Positions 13,001 to 25,558 of a DNA stretch of 57,500 nt are shown here, one piece after another (within the stretch, counting starts at the first letter, position 1; each line of letters begins with the position of its first letter). The notes under the pieces were generated by a model that had not been told where the DNA came from, ran no database searches, and worked only from the letters and a program-made list of their open reading frames with translations. This DNA comes from Symbiodinium natans (Eukaryota > Sar > Dinophyceae > Suessiales > Symbiodiniaceae), in the NCBI GenBank assembly GCA_905221605.1, contig CAJNDS010002283.1, positions 207,986 to 265,485 of the forward strand. Reading direction: 5' to 3'. A program made the translations under genes and the position numbers.

Positions 13001-16000
13001 GTACATACACATATACAAATAGAAAGGAGAAAGATATATATCTTTATATATTATGTTGAAAAAGCCTACATGTATGTTTATATTTCACGGCAGCTTTGTT
13101 GGAGTTCCCGGGCCCCTCCGCCCAGTCTGAGGAGAATGGCAAGCCCCGGCCAATCCGCGGCTCTCCGTTCCGGCCCACGTTTACCAAGCGCCTTTGGCTA
13201 CCAAAGAGAGAGGTTTAGGGTTTAGGGTTTGGGGTTTAGGGTTTAGGGTTTTAGGGTTTAGGGTTTTAGGGTTGTAGGGTTTAGGGTTTTAGGGTTTTAG
13301 GGTTTAGGGGGCCTAAACCCTAACTGGGATTTAGGGTGTAGGCATGTTTTTGGGGTTTTGGGTTAGGAGCTGAGGCTGTAGAGTCGAGTGACGTTTAGGC
13401 CATGGGGATGTTTAGGAATCACGTTTATGGCCCCGGGGTCTGGATAGGCAGAGAGTCGACCAGGGCCGTAGTAGCCGACGAGTGTTCTTTATGAGTGACC
13501 TGGGAGCCACAGTTCAAGCCGCGACGCTTGCTGCGTTCTAGCCGTGATGTTGCGAGTCACGACAGACCCGCGAGGCCCTAAACCTAGAGCTTAACCCCGG
13601 TGGCTGATATGTACGGAAGATAGGAACAGCGATGACGGTAATTAGCGTCATGAAGATACCTACAAACCAGCAGACGCTAAGTGTAGGACTTACAGTAGTT
13701 GAATGCAGCCCCTCTCCCTCAATTACGCCCTAAACCCTAAGCCTAAGCCCCAAACACGCAACTCTCAGCCCCAAACCCTGTTTCGGGTCTTGAGATAGCC
13801 ACTGCGCCCCGCTTGGGGTTTAGGGTCCGTGTTTGGGCCTCCATTCTCGTGAACCCCAAAGTCCAAAGCCCAAAGCCCAAGGCCCAAAGCCCAAAGCCCA
13901 AAGCCCAAACCCCAAACCCCAAACCCCAAACCCCAAACCCAAAACCCAAAACCCTAAACCCTAAACTCTGAATGCACCAAAAAGCTCATAAATCTCGCTT
14001 CGCCCACGTGCGCGGTCAAGGATGGCCCGAAACCGTGCCAACGAGTACTCAGGACGGCTTAAGGGTTTGGAGTTTAGGGTTTGGGGTTTAGGGTTTAGGG
14101 TTTAGGGTTTAGGGTTTAGGGTTTAGGGTTTAGGGTTTGGGGTTTAGGGTTTAGGGTTTAGGGTTTAGGGTTGATTGAAAAGCCTCAGCCCCGAACTCTG
14201 GACCCGGAGCCCCTAAGCCCGAAGCTCTGAAGCCCTGAACTCTGAGCCGCGGAGGGGCCCTAAGTATGGGGTGAGAGGCTGTTTCTACCCTAAACCCTAA
14301 ACCCTAAACCCTAAACCCTAAACCCTAAACCCTAAACCCTAAACCCTAAACCCTAAACCCTAAACCCTAAACCCTAAACCCCAAACCCTAAACCCTAAAC
14401 CCCAAACCCCAAACCCCAGACCTGAAGAGGCGCAGTAGCAGAGACCAGACAGAGCTAGTAAAACCTTGTTAGCGCTTCCCGTTCCAAGGCCAGGTGGACA
14501 TGGCTGACGAACGCATGTTCGTCGGCTCAGTCCCTGTGGCGGCGGAGCACGGGACAGAGCAGCAACAGAGCTTGCTGTCAGTTTCGCTTGACAGAGGTCT
14601 TTCTCAGCTCAACCCGGACTGGTTTGGACAGTAAATGCTTGGAGCCGTGGGCCATTGGACACATGCGACAGATCCTTGCAGAGACCATTCGGTAGGAGAA
14701 GCGCAGTGTCCTTCGCGAAGCCTCCGGCATCTCCATTTCGCTGGATGACAAGAAGCCAATCACCCTCCTTTCCTTCAAGCATACAGACAAGAACAAATCC
14801 TGTAGGCCCTAAGCCCTAGGCCGGGGATGTTGGTGTATGCCACGATGCATGCGATGTTCGCCTTCATTGGGTTCAAGAAGTTCTTCTTAGCAATCTTCTT
14901 CGGACTCCTTCTAGGCCCGACCAGGGTTTAGGGATGAGAAGGTTTGGGTTCAGGGTTTTAGGGTTTAGAGTTGAGGGTTTAGAGAGTAGGGATAACGGGG
15001 AAACGTTATGGTCGCATACTGTAGCTTAGCTTCAGTTCCTCTACAGCAACCCTCAGCCCCTAAACCCCAACCTCTAACCCCCCAACCCTAACCCCCAACC
15101 CCTAACCTCAGTCTCAAAGCCGGGTAGTTGGGGGGTGTCTCTCTACCAAGTGGGCTCTTCCTTGGACGGCTACAAAACTATACCCTTGGCTTGTGGGACC
15201 CTTTCTCAAGATCCTCAACGGGACGAGTAGGGTGCAGGACTTGGGGGTTTAGGGTTTAGGGTTTAGGGTGTAGGGCTGCACCTCGTTTCGCCAGGACCCG
15301 TGGTCACAGCCTGGCTGTCCTCCACACTCAAGAGCCTGGATGAGCTCCCCGGCCGCGTTGGTAAAATCGCTCCACCGGAAAGAGTTCGAAGTCCTAAACC
15401 CTAAACCCTAAACCCTAAACCCTAAACCCTAAACCCTAAACCCTAAACCCTAAACCCTAAACCCTAAACCCTAAACCCTAAACCCTAAACCCTAAACCCT
15501 AAACCCTAAACCCTAAACCCTAAACCCTGAACCCTGAACCCTGAACCCTGAACCCTGAACCCTGAACCCTGAACCCTGAACCCTGAACCCTGAACCCTGA
15601 ACCCTGAACCCTGAACCCTAAACCCTTAACCCTTAGCCCTTAACCCTTAACCCCAAACCCTACACCCTGAACCCTGAACCCTAAACCCTAAAACCCCAAA
15701 AAACCCACCTCCCCAAGCAAGACACCCCAAACCCGGAGCACCCCCTTAAGCTCTTTGAGGTTAGGCCCTCCATCCTGGGTAGTGTAGGCCCCTGAGATGC
15801 ATATGCGTAAGGGCAACTAGGAAGTTCGAGGGCCCTCTACACGCCCTAAACACGTAAAAAGCCGAAAACAACCGAAACCCTTCCACCCGAAGAAGCCCCC
15901 GAGGCCTATACCCCCCGGGTTTGGGGGTTTAGGGTTTAGGGTTTAGGGTTTAGGGTTTAGGGTTTAGGGTTTAGGGTTTAGGGTTTAGGGGTGGCCTTCA

Positions 16001-19000
16001 AGGGGTTTTGTGTTTAGGAACAAGGGAAATCAAACCCCAAACCCAAACCCTAGAAACCCTGACAAAGCTCTTAACCTTAAACCGTTGAACCCTAAAAGCC
16101 CTGACCATATGCACCCTTCCTTGTTCCCTAAACTTTAATCCCAATCCCAAACCTAAACCCCAAACCCCAAAGCTGAAGCGCAAAGCCCAAAGCCCAGAAG
16201 CCCTAACCCCAACCCCCTCCCCGATCAAACCTCCGCAACCCTCGACCCTCCTGCTGGCCTTGGAGGATACATTTTGCAATCTTTCCGCACACTCAACCCT
16301 CAACCCCAACTCCTAACCCTGTCTTGGAGGGGGGTCGTTCTTTGAACTCATTTTTGGTTCCTACTACATATGGGACCCAAAATGGGACCCTGATTTTGAG
16401 AGCCAACCCTAAACCCGAAGCCCGAAACCCTATGCCCTAAACCCCAAACCCTAAACCCTCAAAACTCTAAGCCACCCTAAACCACCCTAAACCACCCTAA
16501 ACCACCCTAAACCACCCTAAACCACCCTAAACCACCCTAAACCACCCTAAACCACCCTAAACCACCCTAAACCACCCTAAACCACCCTAAACCCTGGACC
16601 CGAAAAACCGAACCCCTTACCAGGTTCTACCAGACCACCAACACTGGACACCAGACCAAGCTCAAGGAGGGAGATGCGACGCGGCGCCGTCTTTAAGGTT
16701 TCAGGGTTTCGGGGCCCTAAAGCCTCTAAACCCTAAGCACTACATCCGAAGCCCTAAACCCTAAACCCTAAACCCTAAACCCTAAACCCTAAACCCTAAA
16801 CCCGAAACCCTAAACCCTAAACCCTAAACCCTCAACCCCCAAAAGGGCTGTCCGCTGCAGGTGATGAACCTCATCAAGGTGATGAACCACATCAAGGCGC
16901 TCCGCCCCCTACTGCAAACCCAGCAACCCTAAAGCCCTAGCAAGACCCCCAAAACCCTAAGCATCAACGGGTTTAGGGTTTAGGGTTTAGGGTTCAGGGT
17001 TTAGGGTTTAGGGTTTAGGGTTCAGAAGCCCTAAAAACCTGAAGCCCCCAACCCTCCACCCCAGCACCCAAAAACCCTCAACTCTAAAGCCTCCGAAACT
17101 TTTTGGGCCATCTGCATCCCTAAACCCTGAATCCTAAACCCTAAACCCCAAACCCCAAACCCCAAACCCTGAACCCAAACCCTAAACCCTAAACCCTAAA
17201 CCCTAAACCCTAAACCCTAAACCCTAAACCCTAAACCCTAAACCCTAAACCCTAAACCCTAAACCCTAAACTCTGAGCGCATCCCTTGGCTTTTCAGCCC
17301 TTGGGGCACCAGGACATGTACGACCAAGAGGACACCCTGATCCTCCGTCAGGACCGGGTGTCACTCCTGAAACCCTGCACCCCCCCCCCCCCCCCCCCCC
17401 AACAAAAAACCCTAAACTAACCCCTAAAAACCCGAAAAACCCCAAAAACCCAAAAACCATGAACCCTGAACCCGAAAGCCTGCCCAACTTCCACAACATC
17501 TTCCGAGCCGTGGATCCTAAGTTGCCGGGTCACCCACGCTTCCTAGAGCCCCTACGCGGCTGCATCTGGGGGTTTGCCATCATAGGGGGTACCTTATGGG
17601 GGGTCCTTCTTATAAGGGAACCCTCCTGTCGGGGGCTATGTTAAAGATCCCCTACTTTCGTACCATCTCTTGAGAGAAAGATCGTGGGGATTCCTGTAGT
17701 GATGTCTTTGTCAGAACCCGACTGCGGTCGGAAGATAGAACAGTGGGGAGGGTCGGGGGCGGGGGGCGGGGGCGGGGGGGGGGGGGTGAGTTTTCTTACT
17801 GGCGACTACGGGCTAGGGTTCCTACACCCTAAACACGAATCCTGAACCTCCAACCCCCTAACCCTTCTCTCCTGCTAGCTTCCAAATATAATAGGAAGGT
17901 ACGCATTCTGAACGTCCTTAGCACGATGTGCTCAAGAAGCATCAGCCTAAACCCTAAACTGCGGCCAATTTCAACACCCCATTGGGGAAAAGGCGCGAAA
18001 GCCCTAAACCCTAAACTCTAAACCCTAAACCCCAAAACCTAAACCCTAAACCCTAAACCCTAAACCCCAAACCCTAAACCTCCAGGACGAGATCGTGGAG
18101 ACCCTGTCACAGCTCGAGCGCGAGGGCCTCCCCAGCGACAAGCAGATGAAGCAGCTGAAGAAGATCGGCCCCTTGGCCTCCTACATTGTTACAGGGGGCT
18201 GCAGGGGTTTCGGGTTTAGGGTTTAGGGTTTAGGGTTCGGGTTTAGGGTTTAGAGGCTAGGCTCAGTACAGAGGGACCATGCAAGTCATAGTGTATGTAC
18301 TAGGGCTTATCCCTTCATCCACACGTGCGCCCAAGTCCTACTTCGAAGAGTTCGATGTCTGAGAACCAGAATTCAGGTACTTTATCCCCTACGTAACAGT
18401 ACCCCAATCTCTTTCTTACCCCAATAGCTCGACAGTCCCAGTACAGGTGTTTAGAGCCCTAAACCCTAAACCCCAAACCCTAAACCCTAAACCCTAAACC
18501 CTAATCCCTAAGCCCTAAACCCTAAACCCTACAACCTTACTTTTGGGCTGCCGAGTTGCTTCCTGTGGGCCCTGAACCCGACCCCCGAAATTTCCGAAAC
18601 CCGAAACCCTAAACCCTAAACCCGAAACCCTAAACCCGAAACCCGAAACCCTAAACCCTAAACCCTAAACCCTAAACCCTAAACCCTAAGCCCTAAACCC
18701 TAAACCCTAAACCCCAATCCCTAAGTTCATTCTCCAAAAAAAGGCGCGAACCTCACGCAGCTGAAGCAAGACATCGTGGCCAAGGACCGTAGAGCAGGGC
18801 CCTAAGCCCTAAAGCCCTGAAACCCTAAGGCCCTAAAGCCATAAAGCCCTAAAGCCCCAGAGCCCTAGAGCCCAAGAGCCCGAGAGCCTAGAGCCCTAGA
18901 GCCCTATGTGGCATGGACCTTTAGGGTCTATTTGGCACTTCCTTTTTGTTTGCTATTTAAACGGTTCAATTCACACATACAATTTGTGGGGTTTAGGTTT

Positions 19001-19482
19001 AAGGCAAAATTTATGGCTTAGGGCTAGTTCGGTTCACGGCTCAGGGCTCCCATGTTTGGCATCACATCTCTTATTTTCCTAGGGCTTCGCCACCTACCTC
19101 TCATTCCGTTTTCCATTCAACCCTCGTGTAAGGGTCTGGTGTTTGCGATAAATATACTACTTTAGAAAAATCAATAATAACATAAATAACGCTAACTACA
19201 GGAGCTGCTGGAAATGACAAACCCTGAGCGCCCTCAAGTGTGTTGCTTTAATGAAGACGATAATATACTCTTTTGTTGATAAATATTCCCATGACCATAT
19301 TGTTGTTTCAGCCGCTTTTAGCCTTTTCCTATTAGTGTTGTTTTTGTTTACCTGATATAACACCAAGGAAGGGGAAAGAGAAAACACCACTTCATCTCGA
19401 TGTGTTTATCTCTCCTTTCCTTCCCTCTCAAGATTTTTCTTTTGTTAATCTCCCTCTCTCTCTCTCTCTCTTCTTCGCTCTG

Positions 19483-19571
<89 letters not shown>

Positions 19572-22500
19572 GCCATCTCTTGCTCTCTCATCCCTTCCCT
19601 CCCCTCTTTCCTTCCTCCCCTCCTTTCCAAAACTTTCTGCGGAGAATAAGGACAACAGAGAACAAAAAGGAAAAGATAGGATGAAGGCAGATGGTGGGGA
19701 CAGGAAGGGAGAACTCCTCTTTCGCTCGGCTCACACGTTTTCTCTTCCCTTGCCTTCATCCTCTGCTCTTCTCCCTTTTCTCTTCATAAGAAGAAAGGAC
19801 AAATGAAAGGAACCGAAAGCTCAGGGAAAGCAAGACGCCCTCGCTCTCATCATCTGCCCCTTCCTCGACTTCATTGCTCTATTCCTTGTTCTTCTCTCCT
19901 GTCTCATTGGTGATCAGTGATAAACCAAGACGAGCTTGCCGTTCTTTCATTTTCTTTTTCTGGTGGAAAGCTAAGAAGCAGGAAGGAGAGGAAGGAAAGT
20001 GGAGAAATAGAAAGAGAAGCAAGAACGGAAAGAACAATACGCAGAAATGACAGAGAGGAAGGGAGAACTGCAAGCCCAGCAGAAGAAGAAGAAGATAGAG
20101 AGAGAGAGAGAAGAGATGAAGATAAGATAAGGGTGAAAAGGTGAAAAGAATGAAAACAAAAATCTAACAGCAAAGTAGCTAAACAAAACCTTCTGGCCTA
20201 CCCCTTCAACTCTAAACCACCCTAAACCCTCGGTACATTGAGATATAACGGCACAGTTCCCGTAGCATGCTATATCAGAAACCATTTATTCCTACGAGAC
20301 GTACAACCGCCTAAAACACGGTGACAAAAAATAAAACAGCGAGGCATCTGAAAAGACTTTCTGGCCTTCCCCTTCAACTCTAAACCACTAAACCCTCGCT
20401 ATATAAAGGCTTAACAGCACAGTTCCCGTAGCACGCTATGTCATTTCTTCTTACGAGACGCACAACATAAACCAAGGTTTCGTATACTTTTTGTAGTCAG
20501 GATGTGATATCCTGTTGCTTTGGACGAGTATTACGTAAGACTTTAAGCGCCTGTGGGTCTTGCGGATAATTGGAGAATAAGCATCATCCTTGACAAATGA
20601 TAACCATGATGGGAGACCTGTGGGAAGCATTGAGAATGAAAAAGCAAGATACTTGCGAGCAATTACTTGCAGCCTGTTGGAAGGTCTCAGGAAATCGCGA
20701 AAGGACATTTGCTCACAGTATTCTCGTGTCCCTGGGGCTTAAAGTAAATGATTTTCCGCATTACCCTATGCGCTCGAATACTTCTGAGTCTCATGGTTCG
20801 TTCTCCGCTATCGGTATTTGATACGCCATACATTTATCCTATATACACACTTGATGTGGGCACCTATTCTACGTACTTTCTCTTTGCGTTTTGCTGACTG
20901 AGAGATGTTTTCGGGTGTGAAAAGGCCTTACGCGCCAACATCTGCTTCTGGACAACAAAGTAGAGATAATATGTTTTGTGAAGGGGGGGCCAAGACAGTG
21001 CTTAATCGACCCTGGGTTTGACGATTGAAGATTGAAGACGCCGGGGAACTCTCCCCGGATTGATGATGCTCCGGGGAGAGTTCCCGGGCATCTTCAATCT
21101 TCAACCTTCAAACACAGGGCCGATTAAGCGCTCCACCTGCTGCTTAATCGGCCCTTGGATTGAAGATTGAATATTGAATATGCCGGGGAACTCTCCCAGG
21201 AGTATCTTCAACCCCAGACCCCTTCCGATTAAGCACTTCATCTGCCTAGTCGGCCCAGGGTTGAGAATCCAGGATTGAAGGTGCTCCGGGGAGAGTTCCC
21301 GGGCATGTTCAATCTTCAAACCCAGGGCCGATTAAGCAGGCGGAGCGCTCAATCGGCCTTGAGGCCGAAGGATCAGGATTGAAGATTCTCGGGGAGAGTT
21401 CCCCGGCATCGTCAACCCGATTAAGCAGCTGGAGCCCTTACTCGGCCCTGGGGTCCAGTAGTTCAATATTTCATATGCTCTGCTAAAGTCTGTAGAATTT
21501 TCAAGCCCCCCTCCCAAAGACCCATCTGTATTTTGGTGTTTGGGATACCGTAAGCCAAAGCTAAATGAAAGGGAAGAAGTCCCTTTTTCCTCTGCCAATC
21601 TTCTTCCTCCCACTCCTCTCTTCCTCTCCTATTCCTTTCTTAGCATAGAGCATGGAGTGATGAGAGGGAAGGGGTGAAAGCGGATGAGAAAAGTGACAGA
21701 GAGGGCAGGGCGAAATCTTCATTTCCTTGCCTTTTTCGTCCCTCTCACCTCTCCTTCTCATCGTTCTCTTGCTTTCTCGTTTGAGAAGGATGTGGACAGG
21801 GCATGGAACAAGGCGAGGGAAGGGGGGGGGGGCGAAATCGAGTGAGAAAGGATGGAACAAGGAAGAAATGAGGAAAAATGGACAGGACAGGTCAGGTGTT
21901 TGGTTTGGCGACTACTATGTTGGCGGGCGGGGCTTGTCCGGCTTATAAAATCGGTTACGCCCTAATGACTTACCGTGGCTTACTAAGTGACTTAGGTGGC
22001 ACTTAGCTTGTCCGCGGCATTAGCTTATAAGCGGACTTACGGACTTACGGACTTATGCAACTGGAGTTACAACTCCGAGCTAAGTCTGCCACCCGGGCAC
22101 GACCACGACGCGAGCACTAGACGGCCACGACACGGCCACGACATTCCCACGACGCGGCCCCAGAGCAACGACACGGCCACGACACGGCCACGACATGCCC
22201 ACGACATGCCCACGACACGCCCATGACGCAGCCCCGTGGCAAAGTGCCAAGCCGCCCGCGACACGGCCGCGACACGGCCACGACACGGCCACGACACGGC
22301 CACGACATGCACGCGACAGGGCCCCAGAACAACGACACGCCCACGACACGGCCACGACATGCCCACGACACGCCCACGACATGTCGAGAGGCCCGACAAA
22401 CAGAACAGCGCACTCATTGAATAGAAAGTCTGCCGCGAACCAGTTAGCTAGGACTTAGCTAAGTCCACTTATATGGTACCACGGACGAAATTCCACGTTC

Positions 22501-25500
22501 CCACGAGCACGACTTATAAATGACTTAGCAACAACATATATTCTGGGTTATAACCCAAACGCAAGTGGCATTATAACTCTGCTATATTACTCATAAACGC
22601 TTATAAACATCTGGCTCAGTTACGTTGACTTATAAGACAGTTTGCCTGAGTTGTAAGACTGGAAGTCCTACTTGTAAGTGTATACATAAACCACTCAACC
22701 GCACCCCGCCAACATAGTACACGTACCTGGACCAGCAGAGCGACAAGCCCAAACCAAAGAGAAAAAGCAAATCCAAATCGCCCACCTCCCGCTCACCCAT
22801 CTGAAAAAAAACAACAAAAATGCATCCGTAGCGAGTGTTCGCCTACGGTCAAATCGATCTACAGAGGTCCCGGCACATCCCTTGTCGAACAGGCAAAAAA
22901 GCAGAAACATAGCAAGGGGGGGTCGGGCTTGCCATTGGTGTTGGCATGTGGCCAAAACACCGCCACAAGGGGATCGTGTCCCCCTGCACCCTTCGGCTAG
23001 TCGTGCCAGCCAATCCCTTGACAGGCAAAATCCGACCACGACGTATCGACGCCTCCCCCCGCCACGAACCCGCCTTTTTCGTAGAAGCTGTCAACAGGCC
23101 CGATTTCGCCGATTCCGAACCGGCTGAAAACGACGACACACTCGCAACAGCATGTGAACAAGCGAGTGAGGGTACTCTGGGTGTGAAGTTACCGCAAAAA
23201 CCTCGAGAAGAACTTGACCGAGAGTATCTTCGTCCGACAGCCCACCCAGGAAGCTGCCCGACACGACACCGCTTCGAGAGAAGGCGGCGAAGGCACTCCA
23301 TGAGCACCCCCCCCAACACCTTCCCCCGAACAAAGAAACCCAATGAGCAAGACCGCAAGAGTGCGGACGCCGTTAAGAGAATTGGCGGCACTCTCACCCC
23401 ATCAGTATAAAAGGCCCACCAAACTGTAACCAACCAAAGTGACAAAGGTGACACCCCTCAGGGTATGGAGTTGGTCTCAGTAGGGGCACTACCTTACCCC
23501 TAGCTGAGTCCCTTCCATCGCCCACGTGGAGGCCTCCGCCGTCGGGGTGAGGAAACATGGCTCAGAAGAGGAAGCGAGAGATACCCTATCCCATCCCAAT
23601 GTTGCTATCTCAGGGGCCTCCCGAATGCAGGGGCCTTTAGAGGCTAGAGCTTCCAGTAGCATCCAACCCTCCCTCCCAGCTCGACATGAGACATTGCCTC
23701 TCCTCCCCTCCCCTCACCTCTTCCTTTCCTCGCAGAAAGAGACAGACCATAGTCCGCAATCTTATAATGCCCTTCATTCTCCTTGCTTAACCTTGCCTTT
23801 TCTATCCCCCCACTTAATGGCAAAAGGAACAGAAGAGGAAAGGCTCATGGGCTGGACACGAGAAAAGCGAGAGCGGGGTCAAGGAGGAGAACGAACATGG
23901 AAAAGAAAGGAAGGAGAGCTAGAGGGAAGATAGAGAGATAGAGAGGAGAAATGAAGGACAAAGACCGTGGAAGAAAGGCGTGAGCAATGCTCGGGACATA
24001 AGTGTAAGGGGTGAGGAAAAGGAACAGTGGATAACAAAAACAAGTGTCCTGCTTGACCCCTTTTTGTTCTCCAAGCGGCCCTCTTTTCACCATCGCTTCC
24101 TTCTTCCTCTCCTTCATTGTTTTTGTTTCCTTCACCCTGTTCCCCTATCTGTCGCTCTTCCACTGTCTTCCTTCTTCCTCTTCTCCCTAATTGTTGTCTC
24201 CTTCTCTTTGCTTCTCTATCTGTCTCCATCTCTCTCACTCCGGTGCTCCCCGGCGTTTTCTGTTCAATTGCTCATCCTTTCTGACTTTACGAGGCGGACC
24301 CTGTACAAACGATGGGTCCTGTTCTGGACATGGTCCCGCACTGCCTCTTTCCACACACTCCAGACCCCTCTGAGCCGCCCCAAGAGTTTCGGGCGGCCTT
24401 CAGAGAGCGTCTCCCAGGGGCCTCCAAGAGCCCCCATATTGCCAAGAAGAAAAACCACACAGAGACATGTAGAGAAGTAGTTACGAGGAGCTGGAGAAGT
24501 CCTCCTTCCATCATATCATTCCCTTCATTCTCCTTGCTTAACCTTGCCCTTCTTCTACCCCCCCCCCTACTTAATGACAAAAGGAACAGAGGAAGAAAGG
24601 GCCGCAAAAGGGACACAAGAAAGGGAGAGTGCAGAAAGCGGGCGCACGAAGAGCGAAAACGAAAGGAAGGAGAAAGAAAGCTTCTTAAAGACAATAGCAT
24701 TCCGAAGAACAACGAAATCCTGTCATTTATTGAAATACTGGATGGACTCGTTGATTCCTTTTCAAATGAAGGGTTCTATCGTTCACGGTGTTCCTTAGAA
24801 CAGGAGGGCCTTTCAGGACAACGCCCTCATCTGTATTCAACATAGGCAGGGCTACCTCTGATTAAGAATACACGGAACGGTTCATTCTAAGAAAATAAAC
24901 TCTCTCATTTCAATCGGAGCGGACGGACCCACTCATCTATCAAGAAAAGAGCCGAAAGCATTTGGGAGGAATTAAAATACGAATGAGGGGCTATCGCAGT
25001 ATCCTTTTGTCTTCTGACACGGATTCTTTGACAGAAGGGGTTCCTGCCTCTTGTTTCTTTCAAGAAAGGGAGGCTTTCGAGTGGCAAGGGGCGAACTCAC
25101 GCCCACCCCAGTCTTTGGGGCCACTCTGAAAACAGCTTGGAGAGGACAGTTGCTTCTCTCTCCTTTTTCTGTTTCTCTATCTCTTGCTCCGTGTCTGTCG
25201 TTCTCCTTCCCTCCTTCTGCGAATCTGCTTCTTTCAATATCCACCAGGGCCCCGCCGTTTTCGGGTTCCTTGAAGGGGCTCCCTGAAAGGGCCTCCCAGG
25301 GGTTTGAGAGAAGACCGCGAAAGGGCAAAAGGGGACACTTCTTGAAGGATGTTGAATGGCAAGTAAAAAACGGGAGGGGCGAGGAGGAAAGAGGAAAGAA
25401 CAAGAAGAAGGAAGAGGGGAAGAGAAAGGAATGATGGCAGGAAGGAGGGAAGGAGGCAGAGAGGGAGAGAGACAGAGAGAGAGAGAGAGACAGAGACAAA

Positions 25501-25509
25501 GAGAAGAGC

Positions 25510-25558
<49 letters not shown>

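Noticed and set aside
16473-16590. Regular ten-base repeat resembling a CRISPR array
   Set aside because: There are no spacers; it is a simple tandem variant of the telomeric unit in a eukaryotic genome.
17461-17640. Open frame LPNFHNIFRAVDPKLPGHPR in intron 21
   Set aside because: Protein-like, but it does not fit between exons 21 and 22, has no suitable acceptor, and resembles no dynein segment I know.
19400-19806. Leucine/serine-rich open frames up to 134 codons
   Set aside because: They are translations of the (CT)n microsatellite.
24312-24845. 177-codon open frame in the duplicated block
   Set aside because: No recognised domain; the second copy carries a 32-bp deletion that changes the frame, so it is not under evident constraint.
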